The notes beneath the pieces were generated by a model that searched no databases, was not told the DNA's origin, and worked only from the letters and a program-made list of their open reading frames with translations. The position numbers and the translations under genes were made by a program. Positions 15,926 to 25,035 of a stretch of 30,138 nt of DNA are shown here, one piece after another; position 1 is the first letter of the stretch, and each line of letters starts with the position of its first letter. Origin of the DNA: an uncultured Paracoccus sp. (GTDB lineage Bacteria > Pseudomonadota > Alphaproteobacteria > Rhodobacterales > Rhodobacteraceae); assembly GCA_934533075.1 (NCBI GenBank), contig CAKTBJ010000035.1, positions 1 to 30,138 of the forward strand, in the 5' to 3' direction.

Positions 15926-15953
15926 TTGACTTCGCCCCCCGCATGTCTAGAAG
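15926..15953 (+). promoter_or_regulatory. Probable rpmG promoter
   Basis: TTGACT at 15926-15931 is a strong -35. The -10 lies within TCTAGAAG (15947-15953; TAGAAG at 16-bp spacing). It would give a leader of about 65 nt before the L33 gene. Confidence 0.6.
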
Positions 15954-16023
15954 GCGGGCTTCACAGGATTATACGGGATTTCATCCGGTCCGCTGCGGCC
16001 GTCCCGACTCAGGAGCGACTTTC

Positions 16024-16191
16024 ATGGCCAAGCCGACCACCATCAAGATCCGGCTGAACTCGACCGCGGGCACCGGGTATTTCTACGTCACCAAGAAGAA
16101 CGCCCGCACCATGACGGAGAAGATGACCGTCCGCAAATACGACCCGGTCGCCCGTCAGCATGTCGAATTCAAGGAAGGCAAGATCAAGTAG
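16024..16191 (+). CDS. rpmG: 50S ribosomal protein L33
   Basis: This 55-residue L33 protein starts [20 protein letters not shown] and continues [14 protein letters not shown] and [20 protein letters not shown]. It lacks the two CxxC zinc ribbons, so it is the zinc-independent form. A CAGGAG site precedes the ATG. It is a single-gene unit with its own promoter and terminator, placed directly after rnpB. Confidence 0.98.
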   Translation: MAKPTTIKIRLNSTAGTGYFYVTKKNARTMTEKMTVRKYDPVARQHVEFKEGKIK

Positions 16192-16213
16192 GATCGGCCC
16201 CTTCCGGCAAGAT

Positions 16214-16243
16214 GCAAGGCCGCTCCGACCGGGGCGGCCTTTT
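16214..16243 (+). terminator. rpmG intrinsic terminator
   Basis: AAGGCCGC (16216-16223) pairs with GCGGCCTT (16234-16241) across a 10-nt loop and is followed by two more T residues. Confidence 0.82.
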
Positions 16244-16529
16244 GCATTGGGGTGGCTCCCGGCCCACCGGCATGTCGGGGGTCGCATCGTGCGATGACCG
16301 CGACCCGCTCGGGTGGCATGCGGTCATGCGCGCCGTGGCCCGCGCCCTGATCGAAACCGCCAGGCGCGATGCCGTCGATCCCCGTATCTGGCCCGCCGAT
16401 CCGGCCGCCAGCGATCACCGGGGTCGACGACGGGCCGCCGTGACCCTGGAACGGGCAGTAACCGGGCGGAACGCCTGCGGCTGCGGCCGCGAGTCGGGAA
16501 GGCAAGCGCCGCCGGCGGGGATCGCAACT

Positions 16530-16820
16530 TGCGTGATCCGCAGGCGTGGATGGATCATGACGCAGCGGCGAGCCGGGGACACGGATCGGCAGCCCTCAGG
16601 TGCCGGCGGTTGGCACCTCCGCGCTCCCTCCTGGAGCCGCCCCGGAGGCGGTGATGCTGCCAGCCGGAATGCATGTGCCACCAGCGGAGACCGCGAACCG
16701 CGTGATCCACGGGCGCGGGAGGATCATGGAGCCGGGGACGCCGTGTCGGCTGTCGGTTGGCGCCTCTGCGATCCCCTTGGAGCCGCCTCTGTAGGAGGTG
16801 ATGACGCCAGCCGGAATGGA
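16530..16820. repeat. Diverged tandem repeats of about 146 bp between rpmG and the ABC operon
   Basis: GCCAGCCGGAAT occurs near 16660 and again at 146-bp spacing near 16806. Around each copy the same landmarks repeat in order: GAGCCGGGGAC or a variant, GGTTGGC(A/G)CCTC, GGAGCCGC and GGAGG(C)GGTGATG. A third, partial unit lies to the left, ending in GATCATGACGC. No open frame shows family resemblance. The remaining DNA at 16244-16530 holds a possible GGGTCGC/GCGACCC hairpin near 16280 and otherwise nothing recognisable. Confidence 0.55.
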
Positions 16821-16921
16821 TCGGGGCCGCCCCGTGCCTGATCGTGCAGCGGAAAGCCATTCCGGTCGCATCATCGCGCGCCTGCCTTGCGCGGCCGGCC
16901 TGCAACGGCTTGCCGCCCGCC

Positions 16922-18661
16922 CTATCCGTCCTGGGCACCCAGCAGCCGCCGGCCGTCCGGCAGGTCGTGGTATCGCAGCGGCGGCAGCCGGCCGTTCAGC
17001 GGCTGGAGCGGGGAATGCGGGCTGGCATCCGGCGGGACCGGCCGGCGCTTGCGGCGCTGATCGGGGTCCGCCGACAGCACGGCCGAGATCAGCCGGCGCG
17101 TATAGGCATGGCCGGGATCGGAGAGCACCCCCGCGGTGTCGCCCAGCTCCACAAGCTGTCCCCGGCGCATGACCGCCACCCGGTGGCAGATGCGATGCAC
17201 CACCGCCATGTCATGCGTGATGAAGATATAGGACAGCCCGGTTTCGCGCTGCAATCCGGTCAGCATGTCGATGATCTGGAACTTGGTCGTCACGTCCAGC
17301 GCCGCCACCGATTCGTCGGCGATGATGATCCTCGGCCGCAGGGCGAGGGCGCGGGCGATGCAGACCCGCTGCCGCTGGCCGCCGGACAGCTCGTGCGGAA
17401 AGCGGTCCAGCATGGCGCGCGGCAGGGCCACGCGCTCCAGCAGGGCGCCGGCCGCCTCCGGCGCGGCGTCGCCGCCCAGCCGGAGAGCCTCGGCCAGCGT
17501 CTGGCGGATCGAGAAGGCCGGGTTGAGCGCCGCCCCGGAATCCTGGAAGATCATCTGGATGCCGGTATCCGGCCGCCGGCGCCCGCGCCCGTCCAGCAGG
17601 TTGCGCCCCTCCAGCAGCATCTCGCCGCCATGCACCGGGGCCAGCCCCATGATGGCGCGGGCGAGGGTGGACTTACCGCTGCCGGATTCGCCCACGACGC
17701 CGATGGTCTCGCCCCTGCGCAGCGAAAGGCTGACGCGGTCCACGGCCACGTTCCAGGCCCGTTGACGGTTCAGCAATCCGCCGCGAACCGGGAAGCGCGA
17801 CAGCAGGTCGCGCATCTCGAACAGCGGCGGCGCATCGGCGGCAGCCGGGTCCGGGGCGCCGGCGCCCTCATCCTCCATCCGGGGCACGGCTGCGATCAGT
17901 TGACGGGTATAACCATGCTGCGGGGCGCGGAAGATGGCGTCGGTCCGGCCGGCCTCGACCACCTTGCCGGAGGACATGACCAGCGTGCGGTCGGCGATCT
18001 CGTTCACCACGCCCATGTCATGGGTGACGAAGATCACGCCCATCCCCAGCTCGGCCTGAAGCGCGCGGATCAGGTCCAGAACCTCGCGCTGGATGGTCAC
18101 GTCCAGCGCGGTCGTCGGCTCGTCCGCGATCAGCACCTCGGGCCGGCAGGCCAGCGCGCAGGCGATCATCACCCGCTGGCGCATGCCGCCGGACAGTTCG
18201 TGCGGATAGGCCGCCAGCCGCTGCCGTGCCATCGGGATCTGCACCTGATCCAGCAATGCCTCGGCCCGCGCCAGCGCGGCGGCGTGCGACAGGCCCTCAT
18301 GCTCGCGCAGCACCTCGGCGATCTGGTTGCCCACGGTCATCACCGGGTTCAGCGAGGTCATCGGCTCCTGAAAGATCATCGAGATGCGGTTGCCGCGCAC
18401 CCGGCACATCTCCGGCAGGGTCAGGGCCGGCAGGGACTGCCCGCCCAGAAGGATGTCGCCGGCGACGGTGAACAGCGCCGGGTCCAGCAGCCGCATGATC
18501 GCCAGCGCGGTCAGGCTTTTCCCCGAGCCGGATTCTCCGACGATGGCGATGGTCTCGCGCGGTGCGAGGTCGAACGACACCCCCTGGACCAGAGGTGGGT
18601 CGGGCCTGAACCGCAGGCCGATGGTCACGTCCCGCAGGGACAGGATGGGCGTGTCGCGCAT
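16922..18661 (-). CDS. Peptide-type ABC transporter, fused double ATP-binding protein
   Basis: This is a 579-residue protein with two complete ATPase domains in one chain, like GsiA/YejF. Domain 1 has Walker A GESGSGKS at 42-49, Q-loop [10 protein letters not shown], signature LSGGM at 156-160 and Walker B IADEP at 178-182. Domain 2 has Walker A GESGSGKS at 324-331, Q-loop [10 protein letters not shown], signature LSGGQ at 425-429 and IADES at 448-451. The oligopeptide-transporter C-terminal extension ([24 protein letters not shown]) follows each domain. Domain 2 has ADES where ADEP is usual, but the catalytic Glu is kept. It powers uptake through the two permeases upstream and is the last gene of a five-gene operon, 13 bp after the hydrolase gene. 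Confidence 0.93.
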   Translation of the reverse strand: MRDTPILSLRDVTIGLRFRPDPPLVQGVSFDLAPRETIAIVGESGSGKSLTALAIMRLLDPALFTVAGDILLGGQSLPALTLPEMCRVRGNRISMIFQEPMTSLNPVMTVGNQIAEVLREHEGLSHAAALARAEALLDQVQIPMARQRLAAYPHELSGGMRQRVMIACALACRPEVLIADEPTTALDVTIQREVLDLIRALQAELGMGVIFVTHDMGVVNEIADRTLVMSSGKVVEAGRTDAIFRAPQHGYTRQLIAAVPRMEDEGAGAPDPAAADAPPLFEMRDLLSRFPVRGGLLNRQRAWNVAVDRVSLSLRRGETIGVVGESGSGKSTLARAIMGLAPVHGGEMLLEGRNLLDGRGRRRPDTGIQMIFQDSGAALNPAFSIRQTLAEALRLGGDAAPEAAGALLERVALPRAMLDRFPHELSGGQRQRVCIARALALRPRIIIADESVAALDVTTKFQIIDMLTGLQRETGLSYIFITHDMAVVHRICHRVAVMRRGQLVELGDTAGVLSDPGHAYTRRLISAVLSADPDQRRKRRPVPPDASPHSPLQPLNGRLPPLRYHDLPDGRRLLGAQDG

Positions 18662-18674
18662 GGCGTCCTCCGGC

Positions 18675-20096
18675 TCAGGCGCCTGCCGCCTGCGGCTGCA
18701 TGCCGGCGGGCATCGGGAAGACCCAGGCCCGGCCCCGGCGCTTGCGGTCCAGTTCGGCGCGGGCCTCGGCGATCAGGCCGGGCTGTTCCAGCACGTCGAT
18801 CACGCTGGCGGCGATGGCCTGGGCGGCGGCGAACATGCCCTTGTGAGCGTAGCTGAGCTTGCCTTGCGCCACCATCTGCCAGCTGTGGAAGGGCGTGCCG
18901 ACGGCGTAGCAGGGACCGAAGCAGCGGGCCAGCGGCACGATCCAGCTGACATCGCCGGCATCGGTCGAGACCGGCACCCGCGTCGGCGTGCCATCGAAGG
19001 GCACGATGCCCTCGTGCAGCGGGGTGGTGATATCCTCGCCCTTGGCAAAGACCTTGCAGGCATGGCGAATGTCGTTCTCGCCGATAGTGTCGCGGTATTG
19101 CGAGGCGATGGAGATTTCCTCGTTGCTGTAGCGGACAGGGCCGACCACCTCGGTGATGTTCCTGAACAACGCCTTTTCCAGCGTGCTGTTGGTCAGCACG
19201 TTATGGACGCCGGAACGGGGTGTGACCTCGACCTGCGTTTCGCTCATCATCGCGGCGCCTTCGGCGATGCGGCGGATGCGGTCGAACAACTCCTCCGCGT
19301 CGGACATTTCCGGGGCGCGGATGGTATAGCTGACCACCGCATTCGCCTGCACCACATTGGCCGCGCGCCCGCCGCCATCCAGCAGGGCGTAATGCACGCG
19401 CGCCTCGGGCAGCATATGCTCGCGCATGTAGTTGACGCCGACATTCATCAACTCGACCGCATCCAGCGCGCTGCGGCCCAGATGCGGCGAGACGGCGGCA
19501 TGCGAGGCCCGGCCCCGGAAATGGAAATCGGCGGTCCTGATGGCCAGCGTTTCCGAGGCATGCATGGCAAAGACCGAATTGGCATGCCACGAGAAGCACA
19601 CGTCCAGATCGTCGAAGGCACCCGCGCGGGCCATGAACACCTTGCCCGAACCGCCCTCCTCGGCGGGGCAGCCGTAATAGCGCACGCGGCCCGGAATGCC
19701 GTGGCGCTTCAGCACCGCATGCACCGCCGCCGCCGCCAGCATCGAGCCGGTGCCCAGCAGGTGGTGGCCGCAGCCGTGGCCGGGCCGGCCATCCTCGGCC
19801 ATTTCCTCGACCAGCGCGCCGGCAACCTGGCTCATGTTGGCCAGCGCATCGAACTCGCCCAGAATGCCGATCAGCGGCCCGCCCTCGCCGGCTTCGGCCC
19901 AGAAGGCGGTGTCGATGCCGTCGATGTCGCGCCGGATGCGGAAGCCCTCGGCCTCCAGCCAGGCGATTTGCGCGGCGACGGTGCGGTGCTCCTCATAGCC
20001 CAGTTCGGCATAGGACCAGATTTCATCCGCCAGCGCGGCGCCGCCGGCGGCGCGGCTGTTCACTTCGGCGATGATTTCCTGCTTCAGCGGGTTCAC
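18675..20096 (-). CDS. M20-family amidohydrolase, AbgB-like
   Basis: This 473-residue metallo-amidohydrolase resembles the B subunit of p-aminobenzoyl-glutamate hydrolase. Family motifs are GILGEFDAL at 77-85, the metal-binding GHGCGHH at 106-112, CPAEEGG at 143-149 and the dimerisation-domain segment GRASHAAVSPHLGRSALDAVE. It has no signal peptide, so it acts on the imported compound in the cytoplasm. The start is GTG with an AAAGGAAAA site, one base after the permease stop. Because it is embedded in an uptake operon, the likely job is to split an imported amide or dipeptide-like substrate. AbgB normally works with AbgA, which is not here. The exact substrate is unknown. Confidence 0.87.
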   Translation of the reverse strand: MNPLKQEIIAEVNSRAAGGAALADEIWSYAELGYEEHRTVAAQIAWLEAEGFRIRRDIDGIDTAFWAEAGEGGPLIGILGEFDALANMSQVAGALVEEMAEDGRPGHGCGHHLLGTGSMLAAAAVHAVLKRHGIPGRVRYYGCPAEEGGSGKVFMARAGAFDDLDVCFSWHANSVFAMHASETLAIRTADFHFRGRASHAAVSPHLGRSALDAVELMNVGVNYMREHMLPEARVHYALLDGGGRAANVVQANAVVSYTIRAPEMSDAEELFDRIRRIAEGAAMMSETQVEVTPRSGVHNVLTNSTLEKALFRNITEVVGPVRYSNEEISIASQYRDTIGENDIRHACKVFAKGEDITTPLHEGIVPFDGTPTRVPVSTDAGDVSWIVPLARCFGPCYAVGTPFHSWQMVAQGKLSYAHKGMFAAAQAIAASVIDVLEQPGLIAEARAELDRKRRGRAWVFPMPAGMQPQAAGA

Positions 20097-20097
20097 G

Positions 20098-21009
20098 TCA
20101 TTTTCCTTTCAGTTCGGATCGGGTCAGGGCGGAGGATTTCGGATCGAACGCATCGCGCAGCCCGTCCCCGATGAAGTTCACGCTGAGGACGACGAGGAAC
20201 ACCGCGCCGCCGCTGAACAGCGCCCAATGCGGCGCCACATCCACGTAGTCCCGCGATTCATAGAGCAGCCGGCCCCAGGTCGGCACGTCGGAGGGGAATC
20301 CCAGCCCCAGGAAGGACAGCGAGGATTCGGCGATGATCGCCACGGCCACCTCGATCGTGGCCAGCACCAGGATCGGCCCCATGACGTTGGGCAGCATGTG
20401 AAACAGCACCAGCCGCCAGCCGGGAACGCCGATGGTGGCGGCGGCCTCGATGAACTCGCGCTGCTTGAGCGAGATCAGTTGCGCGCGCACCACGCGGGCG
20501 ATGGCCATCCAGCTCAGCGCGCCGACGACCAGCACGATCAGGAAGAACGTGCCCAGCGTGACGCCGAAGGCTGCCCGCATCGCCTCGCGAAAGAAATACA
20601 TCACCACCAGCAGCAGCGGCAGGTTCGGCAGCGACAGGAACAGGTCGGTGAACCACATCAGCGCCAGGTCCAGCCAGCGCGGCCCATAGGCGGCACAGGC
20701 GCCGATGAGGATGCCGATCACCGTGGCCACCAGCGCGGCGGCCACCCCCACGGCCAGCGAGATGCGGCCCCCGAACAGCAGCCGGGCCAGCAGGTCCTGC
20801 CCCATGTCGTCGGTGCCCAGCGGATGCGTCGCCGAGGGGCCTTCCAGCCGCGACGTGAAGTCGATGTCCGCGATGCACACCTGCCAGACCAGCGGCCCGG
20901 CCAGCACGCAGGCCAGCAGCAGGCCGAACACGACCAGCCCGGCGACGGCGGCGCGGTTGTGGCGGAACTTGCGCAGCAGCAGGCGGTGGCGCGTGGAGAT
21001 CAGGGTCAT
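20098..21009 (-). CDS. Peptide-type ABC transporter permease, DppC-like
   Basis: This 303-residue inner-membrane permease has the DppC/OppC layout: a first helix after a basic N-terminus (RKFRHNRAAVAGLVVFGLLL), the signature THPLGTDDMGQDLLARLLFGGRISL, five further helices, and the EAA loop EFIEAAATIGVPGWRLVLFHMLPN that contacts the ATPase. LSFLGLGFPSDVPTWG near the end is also typical. It pairs with the DppB-like permease whose gene lies 4 bp upstream. Confidence 0.94.
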   Translation of the reverse strand: MTLISTRHRLLLRKFRHNRAAVAGLVVFGLLLACVLAGPLVWQVCIADIDFTSRLEGPSATHPLGTDDMGQDLLARLLFGGRISLAVGVAAALVATVIGILIGACAAYGPRWLDLALMWFTDLFLSLPNLPLLLVVMYFFREAMRAAFGVTLGTFFLIVLVVGALSWMAIARVVRAQLISLKQREFIEAAATIGVPGWRLVLFHMLPNVMGPILVLATIEVAVAIIAESSLSFLGLGFPSDVPTWGRLLYESRDYVDVAPHWALFSGGAVFLVVLSVNFIGDGLRDAFDPKSSALTRSELKGK

Positions 21010-21013
21010 GGCC

Positions 21014-21973
21014 TCAGCTCCTGCGGGTTCGGGGGTCGATCCACATGCACAGCAGATCGGCCAGGATGTTGCAGGTCACCACCAACACCGAGGAAATGAA
21101 GGCGATGGCCATGATGACGGGCGTGTCATTGGCCAGAATCGCTTCGATCAGCAGCGAGCCGATGCCGGGGATGCGGAAGATCTGTTCGGTGATGATGGCG
21201 CCGCCGAACAGCGTCGGCAGTTGCAGCGCCACCATGTTCACCAGCGGCAGCAGCGCATTGCCGAAGACATGCACCCAGGCGACGCGGCGGGGCTTCAGCC
21301 CCTTGGCGGTGGCTGTGCGCACATGGTCCTGCCGGCTGACCTCGATCACCGAGGCGCGGATGATGCGCACATAGACTCCGAACTGCACCGAGGCCAGCAC
21401 GATGATCGGCAGGATGCTCTGGCGCAGTTGCGCCGCCCACCAGTCGATGCCGGTGGCCGTCAGCCGCGAGTCGTAGACCGTCGGCAGCAGCCGCCACCAG
21501 ATCCCGAACAGCAGCAGAAGCAGCATGCCGGTGAAGAAGGTCGGCAGCGAAAAGCCGATGAAGGCGCCCAGATTGGCCAGTTGGTCAAAGGCCGATCCGG
21601 GCCGCAGCCCCGCCCGCAGCCCGACCGGGATCGCCAGGCACAGCGCCAGCACCAGCGCGCAGCCGGCGATGAACAGGGTCGGCGCGATGCGATGGCCGAT
21701 CAGCCCCAGCACATCGGTGCGGCTGGCGAACGAGAATCCCCATTCGCCGCTGAGCATGGCGCCCAGCCAACTGAGGTAGCGGGCCAGGAACGGCTCGTCC
21801 AGCCCGAAGCGCAGCCGCAGTTCCGCCGCGACCTCCGGCGGGATGTTGGGATTGCCCGCCAGCGCCTCGAACGGGTCGCCGGGCGCCAGCGAGAGCAGCA
21901 GATACAGCAGCAGGCTGATCCCCAGGATGCTGGGGATCGCGATCATCAGGCGGCGAAGCAGGTGAAGCGCCAT
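21014..21973 (-). CDS. Peptide-type ABC transporter permease, DppB-like
   Basis: This 319-residue inner-membrane permease of the DppB/OppB family starts MALHLLRRLMIAIPSILGIS and has LAPGDPFEAL, FGLDEPFLARYLSWLGAMLSGEWGFSF, ARTATAKGL-like EAA loop VRTATAKGLKPRRVAWVH and the C-terminal FRIPGIGSLLIEAI block. It forms the transmembrane channel with the DppC-like partner and receives substrate from the binding protein whose gene lies 9 bp upstream. Confidence 0.94.
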   Translation of the reverse strand: MALHLLRRLMIAIPSILGISLLLYLLLSLAPGDPFEALAGNPNIPPEVAAELRLRFGLDEPFLARYLSWLGAMLSGEWGFSFASRTDVLGLIGHRIAPTLFIAGCALVLALCLAIPVGLRAGLRPGSAFDQLANLGAFIGFSLPTFFTGMLLLLLFGIWWRLLPTVYDSRLTATGIDWWAAQLRQSILPIIVLASVQFGVYVRIIRASVIEVSRQDHVRTATAKGLKPRRVAWVHVFGNALLPLVNMVALQLPTLFGGAIITEQIFRIPGIGSLLIEAILANDTPVIMAIAFISSVLVVTCNILADLLCMWIDPRTRRS

Positions 21974-21982
21974 GTGCCGCGC

Positions 21983-23707
21983 TCAGGCCGGGAGGAATTG
22001 CCAGTCGGCGATCCGCCACAGCGCATTGTCCCAGGCGCTGCGATGAACCTCCAGCCCCGTGGCCATCGCGGCGACCGCGGGGCGCACGACCAGCGGCAGC
22101 ACGACATGGTTCTGCACGATCAGGTCATTGAGCTGGATGAACAGTTGCGCGCGGGCCTCCGGGTCCACCTCGCGGGTCGCCTCGGTATAGAGGCGGTCGT
22201 AGTCGGCGTTCTGCCAGCGGGTGAAGTTGCGGCCGCGCCACTGGTTGGCCTTGCTGGCGATCTCCCACGATACGAACTGGTTCAGCAGCCGCTCGGGGTC
22301 GGGCTGATACATGGTCGTCGTATACATCTGCATATCGGCGTAGAACTTGGAATTCGTGTCCGGGTTGCCCTCGTCGCTGGAGAAGAACACCGCCGCCGCC
22401 ACCGATTTCAGCTCGACCTCGATGCCGGCATCCTCGAAGGATTTCTTGATGACCGCCTGCACGCGCTGGCGCAGGGCCTGCACCGTGGTCTGGAACAGCA
22501 GCGACAGCCGCACGCCGTCCTTCTGGCGGATGCCGTCGCCGCCCGGCAGCCAGCCGGCTTCATCCAGCAGCGCGGCCGCCGCCTCCGGGTCATAGCGCAT
22601 CTGGTTGTTGGGCGAGACATAGCGCGCCGGGCTGTTGAGGAAGTTCGCCGTGGCGATCCCGGTGCGGCCATAGATGTATTGCTGGATGGTCTCGCGGTCG
22701 ACCAGCAGGCCCAGCGCCTCGCGCACCTTGGGATCGGACAGGATCGGGTGCGGGCGGCTGGCCACCGAACGCTCGCCATCAACCTCGGCGCGGCTGTCCG
22801 ACAGGTTCAGCTGGATCATCTCCAGGTCGCCACCGGCGGTCAGTTCGACCTTGCCGTTCCCTTCGCCCTCCAGCCGGGTGAGGATGTCGTCCTCGATCGA
22901 GGCGTTCAGCGCATAGTGATATTCGCCGGTCTGCAACACCGCGCGCACCGCCGAGACGGCATCGCCGCCGCCCTTGATCTCGATGCTGTCGAAATGCGGC
23001 TTGCCGGCGACGTGATACGCCTCGTTGCGGTCGGCCAGGATCAGGTCGCCGGGGCTGAACTCGCGGATGCGGTAGGGGCCGGTGCCCACGGGGGCGAGGT
23101 TGGCCGGCGCCTCGCGCGATTTCTCGCCGATATAGTCGGCAAAGACGTGGCGCGGCAGCACCATGCCCAGCGCGCCCACGAAGGCATTGGCCCAGTAGGG
23201 AGTCGGCGCCGGGAAGTCGATGCGGATGCTAAGGTCGTCCAGCTTGGTCACGGTAATGTCGCGATAGCTGCCGATGGTGACGGCGGCGGTCGCCGGATCG
23301 CGGGCATAGTCCCAGGTGAACACAAGGTCATCGGCGGTCAGCGGCTGGCCGTCGTGCCAGGTGACGCCGGGCTTGATCCGCCACACGACGCTGGTGGCAT
23401 CCTCGGCCAGTTGCCCGTTCTCGACCGAGGGGATGCCGTCCGCGAGGCAGGGCACCAGATCGCCCTCGCTGTTCCAGCCCGCCAGCGGCTCGTAGAACAG
23501 GCGGCAACCCTCCTGATCCTTGGGGGCGATGGCGAAATGCGGGTTCAGCGAGGTGACGCCCTGCCAGAACAGCAGCTTGAGATGCGCGGGCGCGTCGGCG
23601 GCGCGGGCGGGGCGCCATGCGGGCAGGTTGAACGCGGCGACGGCTGCCGCCGTCATGCCCAGCAGACCGCGCCGGGTCAGCCGCTTCGTCGTCGTGGTGT
23701 TCCTCAT
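21983..23707 (-). CDS. Peptide-type ABC transporter substrate-binding protein (Tat-exported)
   Basis: This 574-residue periplasmic binding protein belongs to family 5 (DppA/OppA). The N-terminus has a twin-arginine signal, TRRGLLGM with Arg at 12-13, then a hydrophobic stretch and a cleavage site near ARA-A at 36-37. Family markers are VVWRIKPGVTWHDGQPLTADDLVFTWDY and PVGTGPYRI. Such proteins bind short peptides, opines, glutathione or similar compounds. The start at 23707 follows an AGGAGGT site; upstream in-frame codons lack support. It is the first gene of the operon and is divergent from the LysR gene with 338 bp between. Confidence 0.93.
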   Translation of the reverse strand: MRNTTTTKRLTRRGLLGMTAAAVAAFNLPAWRPARAADAPAHLKLLFWQGVTSLNPHFAIAPKDQEGCRLFYEPLAGWNSEGDLVPCLADGIPSVENGQLAEDATSVVWRIKPGVTWHDGQPLTADDLVFTWDYARDPATAAVTIGSYRDITVTKLDDLSIRIDFPAPTPYWANAFVGALGMVLPRHVFADYIGEKSREAPANLAPVGTGPYRIREFSPGDLILADRNEAYHVAGKPHFDSIEIKGGGDAVSAVRAVLQTGEYHYALNASIEDDILTRLEGEGNGKVELTAGGDLEMIQLNLSDSRAEVDGERSVASRPHPILSDPKVREALGLLVDRETIQQYIYGRTGIATANFLNSPARYVSPNNQMRYDPEAAAALLDEAGWLPGGDGIRQKDGVRLSLLFQTTVQALRQRVQAVIKKSFEDAGIEVELKSVAAAVFFSSDEGNPDTNSKFYADMQMYTTTMYQPDPERLLNQFVSWEIASKANQWRGRNFTRWQNADYDRLYTEATREVDPEARAQLFIQLNDLIVQNHVVLPLVVRPAVAAMATGLEVHRSAWDNALWRIADWQFLPA

Positions 23708-23915
23708 CGTGACCTCCTGTTGTCGGGCCGCCGCATCCCCGAGGCGGGGCAAGCGGCCTCGTTTCTCTTCGAGCTTGAACTATCCATCCGTCCGGCTGCA
23801 TTTCCTGGCTGTCATGATCGCCTCGTGAGTGATGGATGAACCTCGGCGGAACCTGATCTTGCCTTCCGTAGGCAGGACCTGATACCAGCGGCTGCCGTCA
23901 TAGTAGGGGCATGCA

Positions 23916-23933
23916 GCAAGGGCGCAATCTTGC
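23916..23933. promoter_or_regulatory. Possible LysR-type operator half-sites
   Basis: GCAAG, 8 nt, CTTGC is a 5-bp inverted repeat in the divergent region. It lies 14 bp from the stronger repeat at 23947-23966, which has the same 8-nt spacing; the pair could be two sites of the same regulator. Confidence 0.3.
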
Positions 23934-23946
23934 ATTCCGCACCCTA

Positions 23947-23966
23947 AAGTCCCAAAAACAGGACTT
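23947..23966. promoter_or_regulatory. Inverted repeat, likely operator of the LysR/ABC divergon
   Basis: AAGTCC, 8 nt (CAAAAACA), GGACTT is a perfect 6-bp dyad lying just upstream of, and touching, the candidate -35 of the LysR gene. This is the usual place for autoregulation by LysR proteins that also activate the divergent operon. Confidence 0.5.
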
Positions 23967-23994
23967 CTTCGAAAGCCGGCGATACCCCTATACT
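23965..23994 (+). promoter_or_regulatory. Probable LysR gene promoter
   Basis: TATACT at 23989-23994 is a near-consensus -10. The -35 TTCTTC at 23965-23970 (18-bp spacing) is weak and overlaps the inverted repeat. The remainder of the 338-bp intergenic region must hold the promoter of the leftward ABC operon, which I could not place. Confidence 0.5.
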
Positions 23995-24045
23995 GCCAGG
24001 CTCAAGGCCTGCCGGTGCATCGTCAGGAGGAGTGCGGCGCCGACC

Positions 24046-25035
24046 ATGACCCATCCCGAAGACGCGCCCGACCTCTCGGCCCTGCTGCCCGACATGGCGT
24101 CGCTGCATGGCGATCTGGCCCTGCTGTCCCTGGTGATCGAGGCCGGCGGGTTCGCGCGCGCCAGCCTCGCCAGCGGCATGACCAAATCCCGCATCAGCCG
24201 CCGCATCGCCCAGTTGGAGAACCAGCTGGGCATGCGCCTGGTGGACCGCAGTTCGCGCCGGTTCAACCCGACGCCCATCGGCCTGGAGCTGGCGCGGCAC
24301 GGCGCTTCCATCCGGCAGGAGAGCGAGGCCGCCCTGCAACTGGCCCATTACGCGCTGCGCAAGCCGCGGGGCCGCCTGCGCGTGGCCTGTCCGGGCGGCC
24401 TGACCACGCTGGTCGTCGGCTCGTTCTGCGTCGATTTCGCGCGGCGCAATCCCGATGTGCTGATCACCATCGACACGATGGACGGCGCGCGGTTTCCGGC
24501 CAATGACGGTTACGACATCATCCTGCAAATCACACGCAACGAATTGCCCGCCTCCGAGATGATCGCCCGGCGCCTGGTCGATATCAGCTATGAGATCGTC
24601 GCCGCGCCGGAATGGATCGAGGCCGGCGGCCCGATCACCGGCGTGGCGGACCTGTCGGGACGCTCGGCCATCGGCTGGTGGAACGAGCCGACGCAAACCA
24701 AATGGCTGGTGGAGACGCCGCAGCAGGTCGAGGTGGAACTGCCGGTGGTGGCGCGGCTGGTCACCAACAACATGCTGATCGCCCGCGAGGCGGCGATCCG
24801 CGGCCTCGGCATGGCGCGGCTGCCCGTGCGGCTGACGGGCGAGATGAAGCAACAGGGGCTGCTACGGGTGGTGCTGCCGGGGTGCAAGCCGCGCGACGTG
24901 ACGGTCTACGCCATGTATCGCAACAAGAAATCGCTGCTTGTGGCCGGCCGGCTGTTCCTCGACGAGCTTTCCCGGCGGCTGAAGATCTGGGCCGCCAGCG
25001 ACGAGGAGGCAGACACATTCGTCATGTCCCGGTAG
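24046..25035 (+). CDS. LysR-family transcriptional regulator
   Basis: This is a 329-residue regulator. The N-terminal helix-turn-helix spans about 22-80 (LALLSLVIEAGGFARASLASGMTKSRISRRIAQLENQLGMRLVDRSSRRFNPTPIG), and the LysR substrate-binding domain runs from about 105 (GRLRVACPGGLTTLVVGSF). It most resembles the AaeR/PecT-like group, where SRISRRI replaces the usual SAVSRQI pattern. The ATG at 24046 lies 13 nt from AGGAGGAG, a little far; the open frame continues upstream but without LysR sequence. It is divergent from the peptide-type ABC operon and probably controls it in response to the imported substrate. About 1 kb without a gene follows it. Confidence 0.9.
   Translation: MTHPEDAPDLSALLPDMASLHGDLALLSLVIEAGGFARASLASGMTKSRISRRIAQLENQLGMRLVDRSSRRFNPTPIGLELARHGASIRQESEAALQLAHYALRKPRGRLRVACPGGLTTLVVGSFCVDFARRNPDVLITIDTMDGARFPANDGYDIILQITRNELPASEMIARRLVDISYEIVAAPEWIEAGGPITGVADLSGRSAIGWWNEPTQTKWLVETPQQVEVELPVVARLVTNNMLIAREAAIRGLGMARLPVRLTGEMKQQGLLRVVLPGCKPRDVTVYAMYRNKKSLLVAGRLFLDELSRRLKIWAASDEEADTFVMSR

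Noticed and set aside
16155..16505. Minus-strand frame before the ABC operon with a protein-like stretch (GVPPGYCPFQGHGG)
   Set aside because: It overlaps the rpmG end and terminator, lacks a ribosome-binding site, and no family is recognised; at most it is a decayed fragment.
20705..23839. A 1044-codon plus-strand open frame opposite the permease and binding-protein genes
   Set aside because: The composition is low-complexity Gln/Arg/His/Gly, it crosses three real gene boundaries, and no domain is recognisable.
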